NCBI RefSeq assembly: GCF_002743375.1
Contig: NZ_PDZC01000006.1
Span: forward strand, 62,001 to 126,000
From: Sporosarcina sp. P34
Lineage (GTDB): Bacteria; Bacillota; Bacilli; Bacillales_A; Planococcaceae
Reading direction: 5' to 3'
DNA length: 64,000 bases
This document shows, in pieces, positions 26,817 to 35,833 of this stretch. The notes under the pieces were generated by a model that saw only the letters and a list, made by a program, of their open reading frames with translations, searched no databases and was not told the DNA's origin. A program made the position numbers and the translations under genes. Each line of letters begins with the position of its first letter. Position 1 is the first letter of the stretch.

Positions 26817-27260
26817 ATGGTTCGTTACATAACCCCAATCCTGGCAACTTTAGTTGGTGTCATTATGCTAATCAATGCAATCAACTTGCCTAAATCAAAT
26901 CTCGGAAACCCGAACGGTCCGATGTATTTCCCGCTTTTAATCGCTATTATTTTAATTATCTCAGGAATTGTCTATTTCCTCCAGGAATTCAAGGCACGAG
27001 TTAATGACTTCGCTGATTTCCGTGCCTTGCGAATTGGCAAGTCACCAGCATATTTGCTTGTATCGCTCATGTTGATGCTAATTTATACAGTATTATTTGA
27101 TCGGATTGGTTTCTTGTATTCGACTATCCTGTTCCTTGCTGGATTATTGTTCTTATTGAATGGACGCAAGAAATGGATGTCTAATATTATTATTGCGGTC
27201 GCATTTTCGTTCGTAACATGGTATGCATTTGGAACGCTGTTGCAGGTTAGTTTACCTTAA
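26817..27260 (+). CDS. tctB: Tripartite tricarboxylate transporter small membrane subunit TctB
   Basis: A 147-residue protein with four hydrophobic segments, the size and layout of TctB. The N-terminal segment is followed by NPNGPMYFPLLIAIILIISGIVYF, here noted for its GPMYFP turn, typical of the family. It forms the membrane channel complex with TctA, driven by the ion gradient. AGGAGGAGG upstream of ATG; tctA starts 13 bases after its stop. Confidence 0.9.
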   Translation: MVRYITPILATLVGVIMLINAINLPKSNLGNPNGPMYFPLLIAIILIISGIVYFLQEFKARVNDFADFRALRIGKSPAYLLVSLMLMLIYTVLFDRIGFLYSTILFLAGLLFLLNGRKKWMSNIIIAVAFSFVTWYAFGTLLQVSLP

Positions 27261-27273
27261 AGGAGGAACCGAT

Positions 27274-28788
27274 ATGGGAATAGATGTACAAACTATCTTA
27301 GATGGATTTTTCACTACAATTCAACCAATGAACTTATTTTGGATCGCACTCGGTGGGTTCCTCGGAACAGTCGTCGGAATGCTGCCTGGTCTTGGGCCAG
27401 CAACCGCAATTGCCTTGCTAATTCCAATCACATTTGGAATGGAGCCAACAAGTGCATTAATTTTAATGGCTGCTATTTATTACGGTGCTATGTATGGCGG
27501 ATCGAGAAGTTCAATCTTGCTGAATACACCAGGTGACGGATCAGCTATTGCCGCTACTTTTGACGGCTATCCCATGGCACAGAAAGGTCAGGCGGGACAA
27601 GCACTTGCGATATCTGCTATTGCTTCGTTAATTGGGGGACTAATTGCAGTTGTTGGTTTTATTGTCTTGGCGAAGCCACTCGCCAGTTTTGCATTACGAT
27701 TCGGTCCGGCCGAGTACTTTTTATTAATGATATTCACATTATCCGCAATTGTGGCATTAGCAAAAGGACAGATGGTCAAAGGTTTCATTTCGATGTGTAT
27801 CGGATTGATGATCAGTACAGTAGGAATTGATTTGCAGACTGGAGTCTACCGTTTCACGATGGGTAATGTTCACTTGAGCGAAGGTATTGATTTTCTTGTC
27901 GTGATCATCGGTATTTATGCAGTTGGTGAAGTACTATACAACTTCTTATCAATCAATAAGCCGGTGGGAGAGAAAAAGTCCGTTGGCAAGATTTGGATCA
28001 CAAAAGAACAATGGAAACGATCAAAATGGCCAATTATTCGTAATGGTCCGGTCGGTTTCTTAATCGGTGTACTTCCTGGGGCAGGCGGTGCGATTGCATC
28101 GATGTTGAGTTACTCACTGGAGAAACAAATATCGAAGCAACCAGAAGAATTCGGGGAAGGTGCAATTGAAGGTTTGGCTGCACCAGAGTCTTCTAACAAC
28201 GCAGCGGCAGTTGGAGCATTTATCCCTATGCTTGCTATGGGTATACCGGGATCAGGAACAACTGCTGTTATCCTTGGCGCGATTGTCATGCTCGGTTTAA
28301 AGCCCGGCCCGCTATTATTCGAGAATAACCCCGATATGGTGTGGACGTTCGTTAATAGTATGTTTATCGGTAACTTATTCCTAGTTATACTAAATATTGC
28401 ACTTGTTGGAATCCTCGTGAAGATTCTAGATACACCGCCGCGCGTACTCTATCCTGTTATTATGATGCTGGCGTTTATAGGTACCTATACACTTGGTTAC
28501 AGCACTGTAGACTTCTTAATTTTGATTGTATTCGGTTTCGTTGGTTTGTTCATGAAGATGCTGAACTTCCCGGTAGCTCCACTAATTTTGGCGGTTATTG
28601 TCGGGTCAGACATGGAACAAAACTTCCGAATGAGTTTGATCTCATATCCAAACGCTATTGGGATTCTTACGGCTTCGCCAATTACTATCGCACTTGTTAT
28701 CATGACAATTGTTTCGCTAGGCTTCCCGTTCTTATCCTCTTGGTTAATGAAGCGTAAAGCGGGAAAAAACAATAGCGAAGCAATGTAA
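27274..28788 (+). CDS. tctA: Tripartite tricarboxylate transporter large membrane subunit TctA
   Basis: A 504-residue protein with about 12 membrane segments. Both repeated family motifs are visible: GMLPGLGPATAIALLIPIT near residue 35 and GVLPGAGGAIASMLSYSLEK near 260, together with YYGAMYGGSRSSILLNTPG and MGIPGSGTTAVILGA. It is the transport subunit working with TctB and the TctC binding protein. The ATG at 27274 has AAAGGAGG upstream; the longer frame beginning at 27223 lies inside tctB. It is followed after 8 bases by the SLC13-type gene. Confidence 0.95.
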   Translation: MGIDVQTILDGFFTTIQPMNLFWIALGGFLGTVVGMLPGLGPATAIALLIPITFGMEPTSALILMAAIYYGAMYGGSRSSILLNTPGDGSAIAATFDGYPMAQKGQAGQALAISAIASLIGGLIAVVGFIVLAKPLASFALRFGPAEYFLLMIFTLSAIVALAKGQMVKGFISMCIGLMISTVGIDLQTGVYRFTMGNVHLSEGIDFLVVIIGIYAVGEVLYNFLSINKPVGEKKSVGKIWITKEQWKRSKWPIIRNGPVGFLIGVLPGAGGAIASMLSYSLEKQISKQPEEFGEGAIEGLAAPESSNNAAAVGAFIPMLAMGIPGSGTTAVILGAIVMLGLKPGPLLFENNPDMVWTFVNSMFIGNLFLVILNIALVGILVKILDTPPRVLYPVIMMLAFIGTYTLGYSTVDFLILIVFGFVGLFMKMLNFPVAPLILAVIVGSDMEQNFRMSLISYPNAIGILTASPITIALVIMTIVSLGFPFLSSWLMKRKAGKNNSEAM

Positions 28789-28796
28789 TTGATTAT

Positions 28797-30188
28797 ATGG
28801 CGGCTATGACAAAAATGAAAAAACTGCTATTTAGCTTTACTGTTTTGCTATATATCATGACGTTGTCTCCCTTGGTGGAGACAACAGAAGTAGTACGTGC
28901 TATTGCATGCCTCATCATTATCCAAGTACTGTGGATTGGTGGGGTCTTTCCTTTGGCATTCAGTTCGTTGCTACTAATGTTATTGCTTTCTGTGCACTTC
29001 TTTACATACGAAGAAACATTGAGCTATTTTGCTTCAGAGATTGTTTGGCTGCTATTTTCGACATTCATTTTAGCAGGTGCATTCATCGAATCTGGACTTG
29101 CTAGCCGCTTGTCTTTAAAGCTTCTTTCCTTATCAAAAGGTTCAAGTCGATGGCTACTGTTTTTCTCGTTTGTTCTGATGTTTATCTTGTCGCTGTTTAT
29201 TCCGTCTAATGTAGGGAAAGCGAGCTTAGTGTCATCGGTACTGGATAGCATTGTCAAGCATTTAAAGATGATGGGTTCCGTAGAAAGGTTAGCGAAGTCA
29301 CTGTTCGTTGGCTTGACGCTTATTGTGCCGATATCTGGGGCGGTAGTGGCAACGGGTGCTAGCTCGACGTTATATGCTTATGGATTGCTGGGAGATGTAA
29401 TGGAGGGGCTCGATTATGTTCATTGGATTTTATATATGGGCCCTCCTATTATCGTATTTTTATTGTTATTATTCCTACTTTTTCTTTTAGTATTCCCACC
29501 TGAACAGATCGAAGGTGCAGAACTTGAGAGAGTCATTGCTCAAAAAATAGTAGCACTTGGACATATAACATGCAACGAATGGAAAGTTCTTGCGATTCTT
29601 GTATTGACGGTTATGTTGTGGATGACAGGAAGTATGCATGGGTTTTCTGTTTCCCTGGTTGCACTGTTTGGCGCGATATTGACAGTACTTCCGTTTACAG
29701 GGATCTGGCAATGGGAGACGGCAAAGAAAAAGATTGGTTGGGATTTGCTACTGTTTTTTGCAGCGACTTTGATGTTATCAAGTATGTTGATTAAAACAGG
29801 TGCAGTAAAATGGTTCGCTTCACAGCTAATCAATTTGCTGTCGATAGATTCTTATTTTCTGGTGGTCTTGTCACTATTGCTGGTTACGGCTTTACTAAGA
29901 CTGTTTTTCGTCAATGTTCTTGGATTTTTGACGATTATGCTACCTGTGACGTTAGCGATAGGCGAAGCATTCCCCGTGCACGATCCACTGTATTTATCAA
30001 TGGGGGTATTTTTAATGGGAATACCAGGTTTTGTATTGATAACACAATCACCAATACATTTAATCAGTTATGAATATGGTTATTTTACGAAGCGTGATTT
30101 ATTGCAACTAGGCGCAGGCGCATTTGTCATTTGGCTTCTCGTCATTCTCGCTTCAATTTATGGATACTGGATGGTAATTTATTCTTAA
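28797..30188 (+). CDS. SLC13/DASS-type anion symporter
   Basis: A 463-residue membrane protein with about 11-12 hydrophobic segments, resembling the divalent anion:Na+ symporters (SLC13/CitT-like). Hints are the SEIVWLLFSTFILAGAFIESGLA region, the FIPSNVGKASLV stretch at the first SNT-like hairpin, and VPISGAVVATGASSTLYAYG. Such carriers move citrate, dicarboxylates or sulfate. It sits between tctA (8 bases) and prpB (19 bases), so it is in the operon and gives a second, different route for the same or a related acid, or export of the product (succinate). Start ATG 28797 has only a weak site; ATG 28806 is possible. Confidence 0.78.
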   Translation: MAAMTKMKKLLFSFTVLLYIMTLSPLVETTEVVRAIACLIIIQVLWIGGVFPLAFSSLLLMLLLSVHFFTYEETLSYFASEIVWLLFSTFILAGAFIESGLASRLSLKLLSLSKGSSRWLLFFSFVLMFILSLFIPSNVGKASLVSSVLDSIVKHLKMMGSVERLAKSLFVGLTLIVPISGAVVATGASSTLYAYGLLGDVMEGLDYVHWILYMGPPIIVFLLLLFLLFLLVFPPEQIEGAELERVIAQKIVALGHITCNEWKVLAILVLTVMLWMTGSMHGFSVSLVALFGAILTVLPFTGIWQWETAKKKIGWDLLLFFAATLMLSSMLIKTGAVKWFASQLINLLSIDSYFLVVLSLLLVTALLRLFFVNVLGFLTIMLPVTLAIGEAFPVHDPLYLSMGVFLMGIPGFVLITQSPIHLISYEYGYFTKRDLLQLGAGAFVIWLLVILASIYGYWMVIYS

Positions 30189-30207
30189 GGGAAAAGGGGA
30201 ATTATAT

Positions 30208-31110
30208 ATGACATGGTTAGTTCAAGAACAAAAGACACAGAAGGAACTGTCAAGAGAGTTTTTAACTGCTATTCGAAATACTGAAATTTTGAAAATCATG
30301 GGTGCGCATGATGGAATGGCAGCCTTGACTGCGAAAAAAGTTGGTTTTGAAGCATTATATTTATCGGGTGCGGCTTTTACCGCCAGCCGTGGTTTGCCGG
30401 ATCTTGGGATTTTACATTCGCAGGAAGTGGCGGAGCGTGCGAGAGAATTAGTACGTGCAACGAATTTACCTATTTTAGTAGATGTTGATACTGGATTTGG
30501 TGGTGTGCTGAATGTTGCACGAACAGCCAAAGAAATGGTTGAAGCAAATGTAGCGGCTATACAAATTGAAGACCAAGATTTGCCGAAAAAGTGTGGACAT
30601 TTAAATGGTAAGAAGTTAATTCCAGCTGATGAGATGTCAGCGAAGATTCGTGCTATTAAAGAGGTGGCACCTTCATTAGTGGTGGTGGCAAGAACGGATG
30701 CACTGTCTGTTGAAGGACTCGATGCAGCTATTGAACGGATGAAATTATATGTTGAAGCAGGAGCAGATGCGTTATTCCCGGAAGCGTTGACAACAAAAGA
30801 AGAATTCGAGAAAGTGGGGGCTGCGTTTAATGTGCCGCTACTAGCTAATATGACAGAGTTTGGACGGACGGATTACTATACAGCGGAGGAATTTCAAAAT
30901 TTTGGTTTTTCAATGGTTATTTATCCTGTTACTTCTTTACGTGCCGCTGCAAAAGCATTTGAAACAGTATTTCATGAAATCTTTAATAAAGGGACGCAAG
31001 TGGATGTGCTTGATCAGATGCAGACACGACGTGAATTATACGAAACAATAGAGTTGGAAAAATACGAGTCACTGGATGGGAAAATTGCCAAGACAATCAT
31101 TCCTGAATGA
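30208..31110 (+). CDS. prpB: Methylisocitrate lyase-type enzyme PrpB
   Basis: A 300-residue isocitrate lyase/PEP mutase superfamily enzyme. Marks: GAHDGMAALTAKKVGFEALYLSG, Mg-site acids in DVDTGFGG and IEDQ, the catalytic KKCGH loop (KKCGHLNGKKLI) and ARTDAL. PrpB cleaves 2-methylisocitrate into pyruvate and succinate; in B. subtilis the homologue (YqiQ/MmgF) does this with MmgD and MmgE. Here it is joined to prpF and an aconitase-type gene instead, without prpC or prpD. AGGGGAA ribosome site. The next frame's ATG overlaps its stop, but the better prpF start is slightly downstream. Confidence 0.9.
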   Translation: MTWLVQEQKTQKELSREFLTAIRNTEILKIMGAHDGMAALTAKKVGFEALYLSGAAFTASRGLPDLGILHSQEVAERARELVRATNLPILVDVDTGFGGVLNVARTAKEMVEANVAAIQIEDQDLPKKCGHLNGKKLIPADEMSAKIRAIKEVAPSLVVVARTDALSVEGLDAAIERMKLYVEAGADALFPEALTTKEEFEKVGAAFNVPLLANMTEFGRTDYYTAEEFQNFGFSMVIYPVTSLRAAAKAFETVFHEIFNKGTQVDVLDQMQTRRELYETIELEKYESLDGKIAKTIIPE

Positions 31111-31124
31111 AGGAGGAACTAGCC

Positions 31125-32267
31125 ATGCAACAAAGAGCTGTGCCGTGTATAATCTATCGCGGCGGTACGAGTAGAGGTGTGTTCTTTAAGGAAAGTGATT
31201 TGCCAAAATCGAAGAGTGCGCAAAATCAAATATTTATGTCTGCAATTGATGCATATAATCCCTCCCAAGTAAATGGACTTGGGAGCGGCACCTCTCATAC
31301 GAGCAAAGTGATCGTCATTCGTGAAACTGACAGCGAACAAGCGTGTCTTGCGTACACATTCTATCAAGTAGGAATTGGGAAGGCTATCGTAGATTCAGCA
31401 GGAACGTGTGGGAACTTAATGGCAGCAGTTGGTGCTTATGCAATAGATGAGGGATTTGCGAAAGTTCCTTTAACTGACGGTATTTGTGAAGTGATAGTAC
31501 TGAATGAAAATATTAATCGGTTGGTACGACTTAAAGTTCCTGTAGTAGACGGTGCAGCCCAAGTGGACGGAGACTATTTAATGGCAGGGGTTGTGCACGC
31601 AGGTGCAAGAATCAGCGTCTCGATTTTGTCACCAGGTGGTGGTAAAACGGGCACTACATTTCCTGTTGATACGCGAACAGAGTTGGTGTTGGATGAACAA
31701 AAAGTTTCAGTAACAATTAGTGATATCGTCAATCCGTTCATTTTTATGAGCGCACAAGATTTTGGACTGGATGGTTCAGAGTCAAATGAAATACTCAGTC
31801 AAAATCAGCTCTTACTCACGAAGCTTGAAACATTACGTATCCAAGGTGCTGTTGTTGCAGGTATGTCTGAAACAATTGATGCGGCCAAGGAAGTACCATC
31901 GATACCGAAGATCGCCCTAGTTGCACCGCCCCGTAGTTATTTTACTACATCAGGTGTTGAGGTCAAAGCAGACGAAATCGACATCATAGCTAGAATGGTT
32001 TCAATGGGGAAATTTCATCGTACATTTGCCGGGAGCGGTCTATACAATTTGGCCTCTACACTACTGATTGATGGTACCATACCAAATGATTGCTGCGCAA
32101 TAAGCGAGAAAAGAGAACTTCAAAACATACGAATAGGTCACCCAGATGGTATAGCGGAAGTGACAGTGGAATTAACGAGTGACAGAAAAGACGTATCTGC
32201 GGTTGGCTTAGATCGAACGGCAAGAAGAATACTAGAGGGACGATGTTTTGTACAAAGTTGGCGGTAA
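31125..32267 (+). CDS. prpF: PrpF-family aconitate isomerase
   Basis: A 380-residue protein with the two-domain PrpF/diaminopimelate-epimerase-like fold. The N-terminus AVPCIIYRGGTSRGVFF is characteristic, followed by GLGSGTSHTSKVIVI and the SAGTCGNLMAAVGAYA loop with conserved Cys. PrpF isomerises trans-2-methylaconitate (and, in a studied homologue, trans-aconitate) to the cis form, cooperating with AcnD. The first ATG (31107) overlaps the prpB stop but also sits on AAGGAGG; the ATG at 31125, 8 bases after AAGGAGG, is the likely start and begins at the family N-terminus. Confidence 0.92.
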   Translation: MQQRAVPCIIYRGGTSRGVFFKESDLPKSKSAQNQIFMSAIDAYNPSQVNGLGSGTSHTSKVIVIRETDSEQACLAYTFYQVGIGKAIVDSAGTCGNLMAAVGAYAIDEGFAKVPLTDGICEVIVLNENINRLVRLKVPVVDGAAQVDGDYLMAGVVHAGARISVSILSPGGGKTGTTFPVDTRTELVLDEQKVSVTISDIVNPFIFMSAQDFGLDGSESNEILSQNQLLLTKLETLRIQGAVVAGMSETIDAAKEVPSIPKIALVAPPRSYFTTSGVEVKADEIDIIARMVSMGKFHRTFAGSGLYNLASTLLIDGTIPNDCCAISEKRELQNIRIGHPDGIAEVTVELTSDRKDVSAVGLDRTARRILEGRCFVQSWR

Positions 32268-32308
32268 TTTCCACTGATTCTTAATAAGTGACGAGGGGGG
32301 AGTTCGGT

Positions 32309-34981
32309 ATGAAGGAGCATTCCAAATTGCATCGCGATATATTGCGCGAAGAAATAACGATTGAAGGTAAGCAATTCAGCTATGTTTCATTGAAGAAATT
32401 AGAAAGGTTTGGTTTCGGCAGAATAAATAGCTTGCCTCATACAATCAGATTGCTACTAGAATCTGCAGTTCGCCATGCTGATGGACTATACATAACTGAT
32501 GAACATATCGCTGCACTGGCAAATTGGTCGGGTGAGGCTGTAGGTCAGGAAGTACCTTTTAAACCAGCACGTATTGTATTTCAAGATTTCACGGGAATCC
32601 CCGCTATTGTGGATCTGGCCTCTATGCGTGATGCCGTAGCAGCATGTGGTGGCAATCCTTTACTAGTCAATCCGCAAATTCCTGTCGATTTGGTAATTGA
32701 TCATTCAGTCATTATCGAACGCTCAGGAGATAAGGCCGCGTTCGAACAAAACCTGACCATTGAATATGAACGAAATGCAGAGCGCTATTCGTTTGTTCGT
32801 TGGGCGCAGGATAGCTTTGAAAACTTCCGTGTTGTACCACCGTCAAACGGTATAGTCCATCAAGTAAATTTAGAGTACTTGGCTACTGGTGTTAGAACGG
32901 AAACATATAATGACAGAAAGTGGCTATATCCGGATTCTTTAGTTGGCACGGATTCGCATACCCCAATGATTAATGGAATTGGAATAGTAGGTTGGGGTGT
33001 AGGAGGAATCGAAGCGGAGTCTGCAATGCTAGGACAGCCATTATACTTTACGATTCCAGATGTAGTAGGAGTGAAGTTGACGGGTTCCTTAGCTAAAGGT
33101 GTAACGGCAACTGACATTGCGTTGATAGTTACACATAACTTACGAAGAAAAGGGGTAGTTGGAAAGTTCGTGGAATTTTTCGGTGAAGGCCTACGGCATA
33201 TTCCTGTAACAGATCGCGCAACGATAGCTAATATGGCACCTGAATATGGTGCTACTATGAGTTTCTTCCCGACGGATGAGCAGACATTGGAATACTTTCG
33301 TCAAACAGGACGTGAGGATGCCATTCCATTAGTGGAAGGATATTTACGTGCCCAAGGCTTGTTTATGGATGAAACATCTATTACCCCATGTTTTTCAGAA
33401 ACTGTAGAGTTGGATTTGACTACCATTATACCGACAGTAAGTGGACCGAAAAGACCCCAAGATACAGTAGCACTAATTGACATGAAGCAGTCGTTTACTA
33501 ATGTATTGGCGAGATCAGTTGCTGACGGCGGGTATGGAAAGCAACGTGTGAAAAATGCAAAGGGTATACAGGACGGGTCTATTGTATTGGCTTCTATTAC
33601 GAGTTGCACTAATACGTCCAATCCATCTGTCATGTTGGCAGCAGGTTTACTAGCTGCAGCTGCAGTGGAAAAGGGCATGCAAATACCTTCGTATGTCAAA
33701 ACCACTTTGACCCCCGGTTCTCGAGTCGTCAAACGTTATTTGGAAAAAGCAGATTTACTGATATCGCTTGAGCAACTCGGATTTTTCATAGATGGATATG
33801 GTTGTGCTACATGCTGCGGCAATAGCGGCTCACTTATGACCGAAGCGGAAGAAGCGATAGCAGAAAATGATTTGGTTGTTGCGTCTATTTTAAGTGGGAA
33901 CCGGAATTTCGAAGGGCGTGTACATCCACTGATTCGTGCAAATTATTTAGCTTCACCCCCGCTAGTTGTTGCCTATGCACTCGCTGGGCGTATCGATATA
34001 GACTTTGATAACGAACCAATTGGTGTAGGAATAGAAGGACAACCCGTTTATTTAGCGGACTTATGGCCTTCCACGGAAATGGTGCAAAAAATGATTGCAA
34101 AATATGTAGACGCGTCACTTTTTCGTGAAGAATACGCAGGTATTTATTCAAATGAAACTTGGGATTCAATACCGGCCAAGGAAGGTATACTCTATGATTG
34201 GGATCAAAACTCCACATATATTCAGCGTGCACCTTATTTTAATAAGGTTCATAATATATCAATCAAAAAAAGCACAGAGAAGATGATTCCACTACTCATG
34301 TTGGGAGATTCTATTACAACAGATCACATATCACCGGCAGGACATATACCATTGAATAGTGAGGCGGGAAGGTTTTTATCAGAGCAGGGAATCAGTCCGC
34401 GTTCTTACAATACCTATGGTGCCCGCAGGGGAAATCACCATGTGATGATGCGCGGTACGTTCGCGAATATACGCCTTCGCAACCAACTTATACCTGGTGT
34501 AGAAGGTGGCTATACGATACACAGGGGGACAGGAGAACAAGTAACAGTATTTAAAGCAGCACAGCGATATGAAAAAGAACAGCGTAATTTAATTATACTG
34601 GCAGGGAAAGAGTACGGAACGGGAAGTTCGCGGGATTGGGCGGCAAAAGGTACATCGTTGCTTGGTGTAAAAGTGGTACTTGCTGAAAGCTTTGAGCGTA
34701 TTCACCGTAGTAATCTGTCGGGCATGGGTGTGCTACCTCTTCAATTTATCGAAGGTGAGTCGGTATCCGTGCTCCGCTTGGATGGAACGGAAACTTATAC
34801 GCTCGATATGGGAGATAATGCATTCATTCCTGGACAGCGCTGTGGTATGACGGCAGTGAGATCAAACGGTGAAATCATTCAATTTTCCGTATTGCTTAGA
34901 ATAGATAACATAATGGAAAAAGACGCGTATTTGCAAGGTGGTTTATTACCTTCAGTGGCTAAAAGGATGATGGAAGTATAA
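32309..34981 (+). CDS. acnD: Aconitase-family hydratase (AcnA/AcnD type)
   Basis: An 890-residue [4Fe-4S] hydratase. Domains 1-3 hold GTDSHTPMINGIG, ITSCTNTSNPS (first cluster Cys) and GYGCATCCGNSG (the other two Cys); the swivel domain 4 holds GSSRDWAAKGT with the catalytic Ser. It is similar to B. subtilis CitB aconitase throughout, but its place next to prpF suggests AcnD, the 2-methylcitrate dehydratase of the PrpF-type methylcitrate pathway. AcnA versus AcnD cannot be settled by eye. One oddity is an extra Cys directly after the second CxxC Cys. GAGGGGGG precedes the ATG at 32309; a GTG at 32288 is in frame but less likely. Last gene of the operon; no clear terminator. Confidence 0.88.
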   Translation: MKEHSKLHRDILREEITIEGKQFSYVSLKKLERFGFGRINSLPHTIRLLLESAVRHADGLYITDEHIAALANWSGEAVGQEVPFKPARIVFQDFTGIPAIVDLASMRDAVAACGGNPLLVNPQIPVDLVIDHSVIIERSGDKAAFEQNLTIEYERNAERYSFVRWAQDSFENFRVVPPSNGIVHQVNLEYLATGVRTETYNDRKWLYPDSLVGTDSHTPMINGIGIVGWGVGGIEAESAMLGQPLYFTIPDVVGVKLTGSLAKGVTATDIALIVTHNLRRKGVVGKFVEFFGEGLRHIPVTDRATIANMAPEYGATMSFFPTDEQTLEYFRQTGREDAIPLVEGYLRAQGLFMDETSITPCFSETVELDLTTIIPTVSGPKRPQDTVALIDMKQSFTNVLARSVADGGYGKQRVKNAKGIQDGSIVLASITSCTNTSNPSVMLAAGLLAAAAVEKGMQIPSYVKTTLTPGSRVVKRYLEKADLLISLEQLGFFIDGYGCATCCGNSGSLMTEAEEAIAENDLVVASILSGNRNFEGRVHPLIRANYLASPPLVVAYALAGRIDIDFDNEPIGVGIEGQPVYLADLWPSTEMVQKMIAKYVDASLFREEYAGIYSNETWDSIPAKEGILYDWDQNSTYIQRAPYFNKVHNISIKKSTEKMIPLLMLGDSITTDHISPAGHIPLNSEAGRFLSEQGISPRSYNTYGARRGNHHVMMRGTFANIRLRNQLIPGVEGGYTIHRGTGEQVTVFKAAQRYEKEQRNLIILAGKEYGTGSSRDWAAKGTSLLGVKVVLAESFERIHRSNLSGMGVLPLQFIEGESVSVLRLDGTETYTLDMGDNAFIPGQRCGMTAVRSNGEIIQFSVLLRIDNIMEKDAYLQGGLLPSVAKRMMEV

Positions 34982-35038
34982 AATCTGAAAAAGCGTAGTC
35001 CATCTAAACCCCTAGAGTAAACAAATCACTAGAAACGA

Positions 35039-35067
35039 TTGACACATATATTTATATACTATAAAAT
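35039..35067 (+). promoter_or_regulatory. Promoter of bioY
   Basis: TTGACA (35039-35044), 17-base spacer, TAAAAT (35062-35067). TGTCAAC follows at 35071-35077 and forms an inverted repeat with the -35 TTGACA, so a repressor could cover the promoter. Confidence 0.65.
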
Positions 35068-35116
35068 ACATGTCAACGCTACTTAGGGAATGGTTTACTC
35101 AAAGGGGATTAGAGAA

Positions 35117-35668
35117 ATGATAGACTCACGAAATAAATTGAAAATGATGATTGTAACCGCATTATTCGCGGCCATTATCGGTATTATGGCACAGCTAACG
35201 ATACCACTTCCATTAGTTCCGATTACAGGACAAACACTTGCAGTTGGTTTAGCAGCAACTATTTTAGGATCACGTTATGGAACGATCTCTGTATTAATAT
35301 ATTTAGCTATGGGCGCAGTAGGGATGCCTGTATTTTCAGGTATGTCTTCGGGGTTCGGTGTAATTTTTGGACCTACGGGCGGATTTCTAATTGGCTTTAT
35401 CCCAACCGCATTCATTACGGGTTATTATATGGAGCGCACGAGTTTCAAACTATCAAATGCAATTATTGCAAATATCATTGGAATGTTCATCGCCTTAGCG
35501 TTTGGTACAGTATGGCTAAAGTTTATCGCAGAACTTTCTTGGACAGCTGCTGTCATGGCGGGCTTTGTTCCATTTTTAATCGGTGGTTTCATCAAAGCAT
35601 TTCTTGCAGCATGGGCGGGTATTACAGTTCGCGGAAGATTGCTCGCTAATCGATTATTGCTTGCTTAA
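35117..35668 (+). CDS. bioY: Biotin transporter substrate-binding component BioY
   Basis: A 183-residue ECF S-component with six membrane segments. Family marks are IPLPLVPITGQTLAVGLAA, here in PLPLVPITGQT, LGSRYGTISVLIYLAMGAVG and PTGGFLIGFIPTAF. BioY captures biotin and uses a shared EcfAAT module; none dedicated to it is adjacent. The ATG at 35117 follows an AGGGGAT site; a longer frame starts at 35090. Upstream is a strong promoter with an inverted repeat that might be a BirA site, though the spacing is not the usual one. A long terminator follows. Confidence 0.92.
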   Translation: MIDSRNKLKMMIVTALFAAIIGIMAQLTIPLPLVPITGQTLAVGLAATILGSRYGTISVLIYLAMGAVGMPVFSGMSSGFGVIFGPTGGFLIGFIPTAFITGYYMERTSFKLSNAIIANIIGMFIALAFGTVWLKFIAELSWTAAVMAGFVPFLIGGFIKAFLAAWAGITVRGRLLANRLLLA

Positions 35669-35684
35669 TTTAATCTCACATTAT

Positions 35685-35724
35685 AAAAAACGTTAATTCA
35701 TAGTATATGAGTTAACGTTTTTTT
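35685..35724 (+). terminator. Intrinsic terminator after bioY
   Basis: AAAAAACGTTAA (35685-35696) and TTAACGTTTTTT (35712-35723) with a 15-base loop. Confidence 0.88.
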
Positions 35725-35833
35725 CAGATACGTTAGTCCATTCGTATTCCACATTGATTGGATTACTGAATATTATCGTTTTCTGTTATATGCTAACAAT
35801 AATTATTATTCAAAACAGTGGAGGGTGGTTAGT

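Noticed and set aside
32309-34981. Housekeeping aconitase (citB) annotation
   Set aside because: Not excluded by sequence, but placement in the prpB-prpF operon favours the AcnD-type role; kept as an open alternative.
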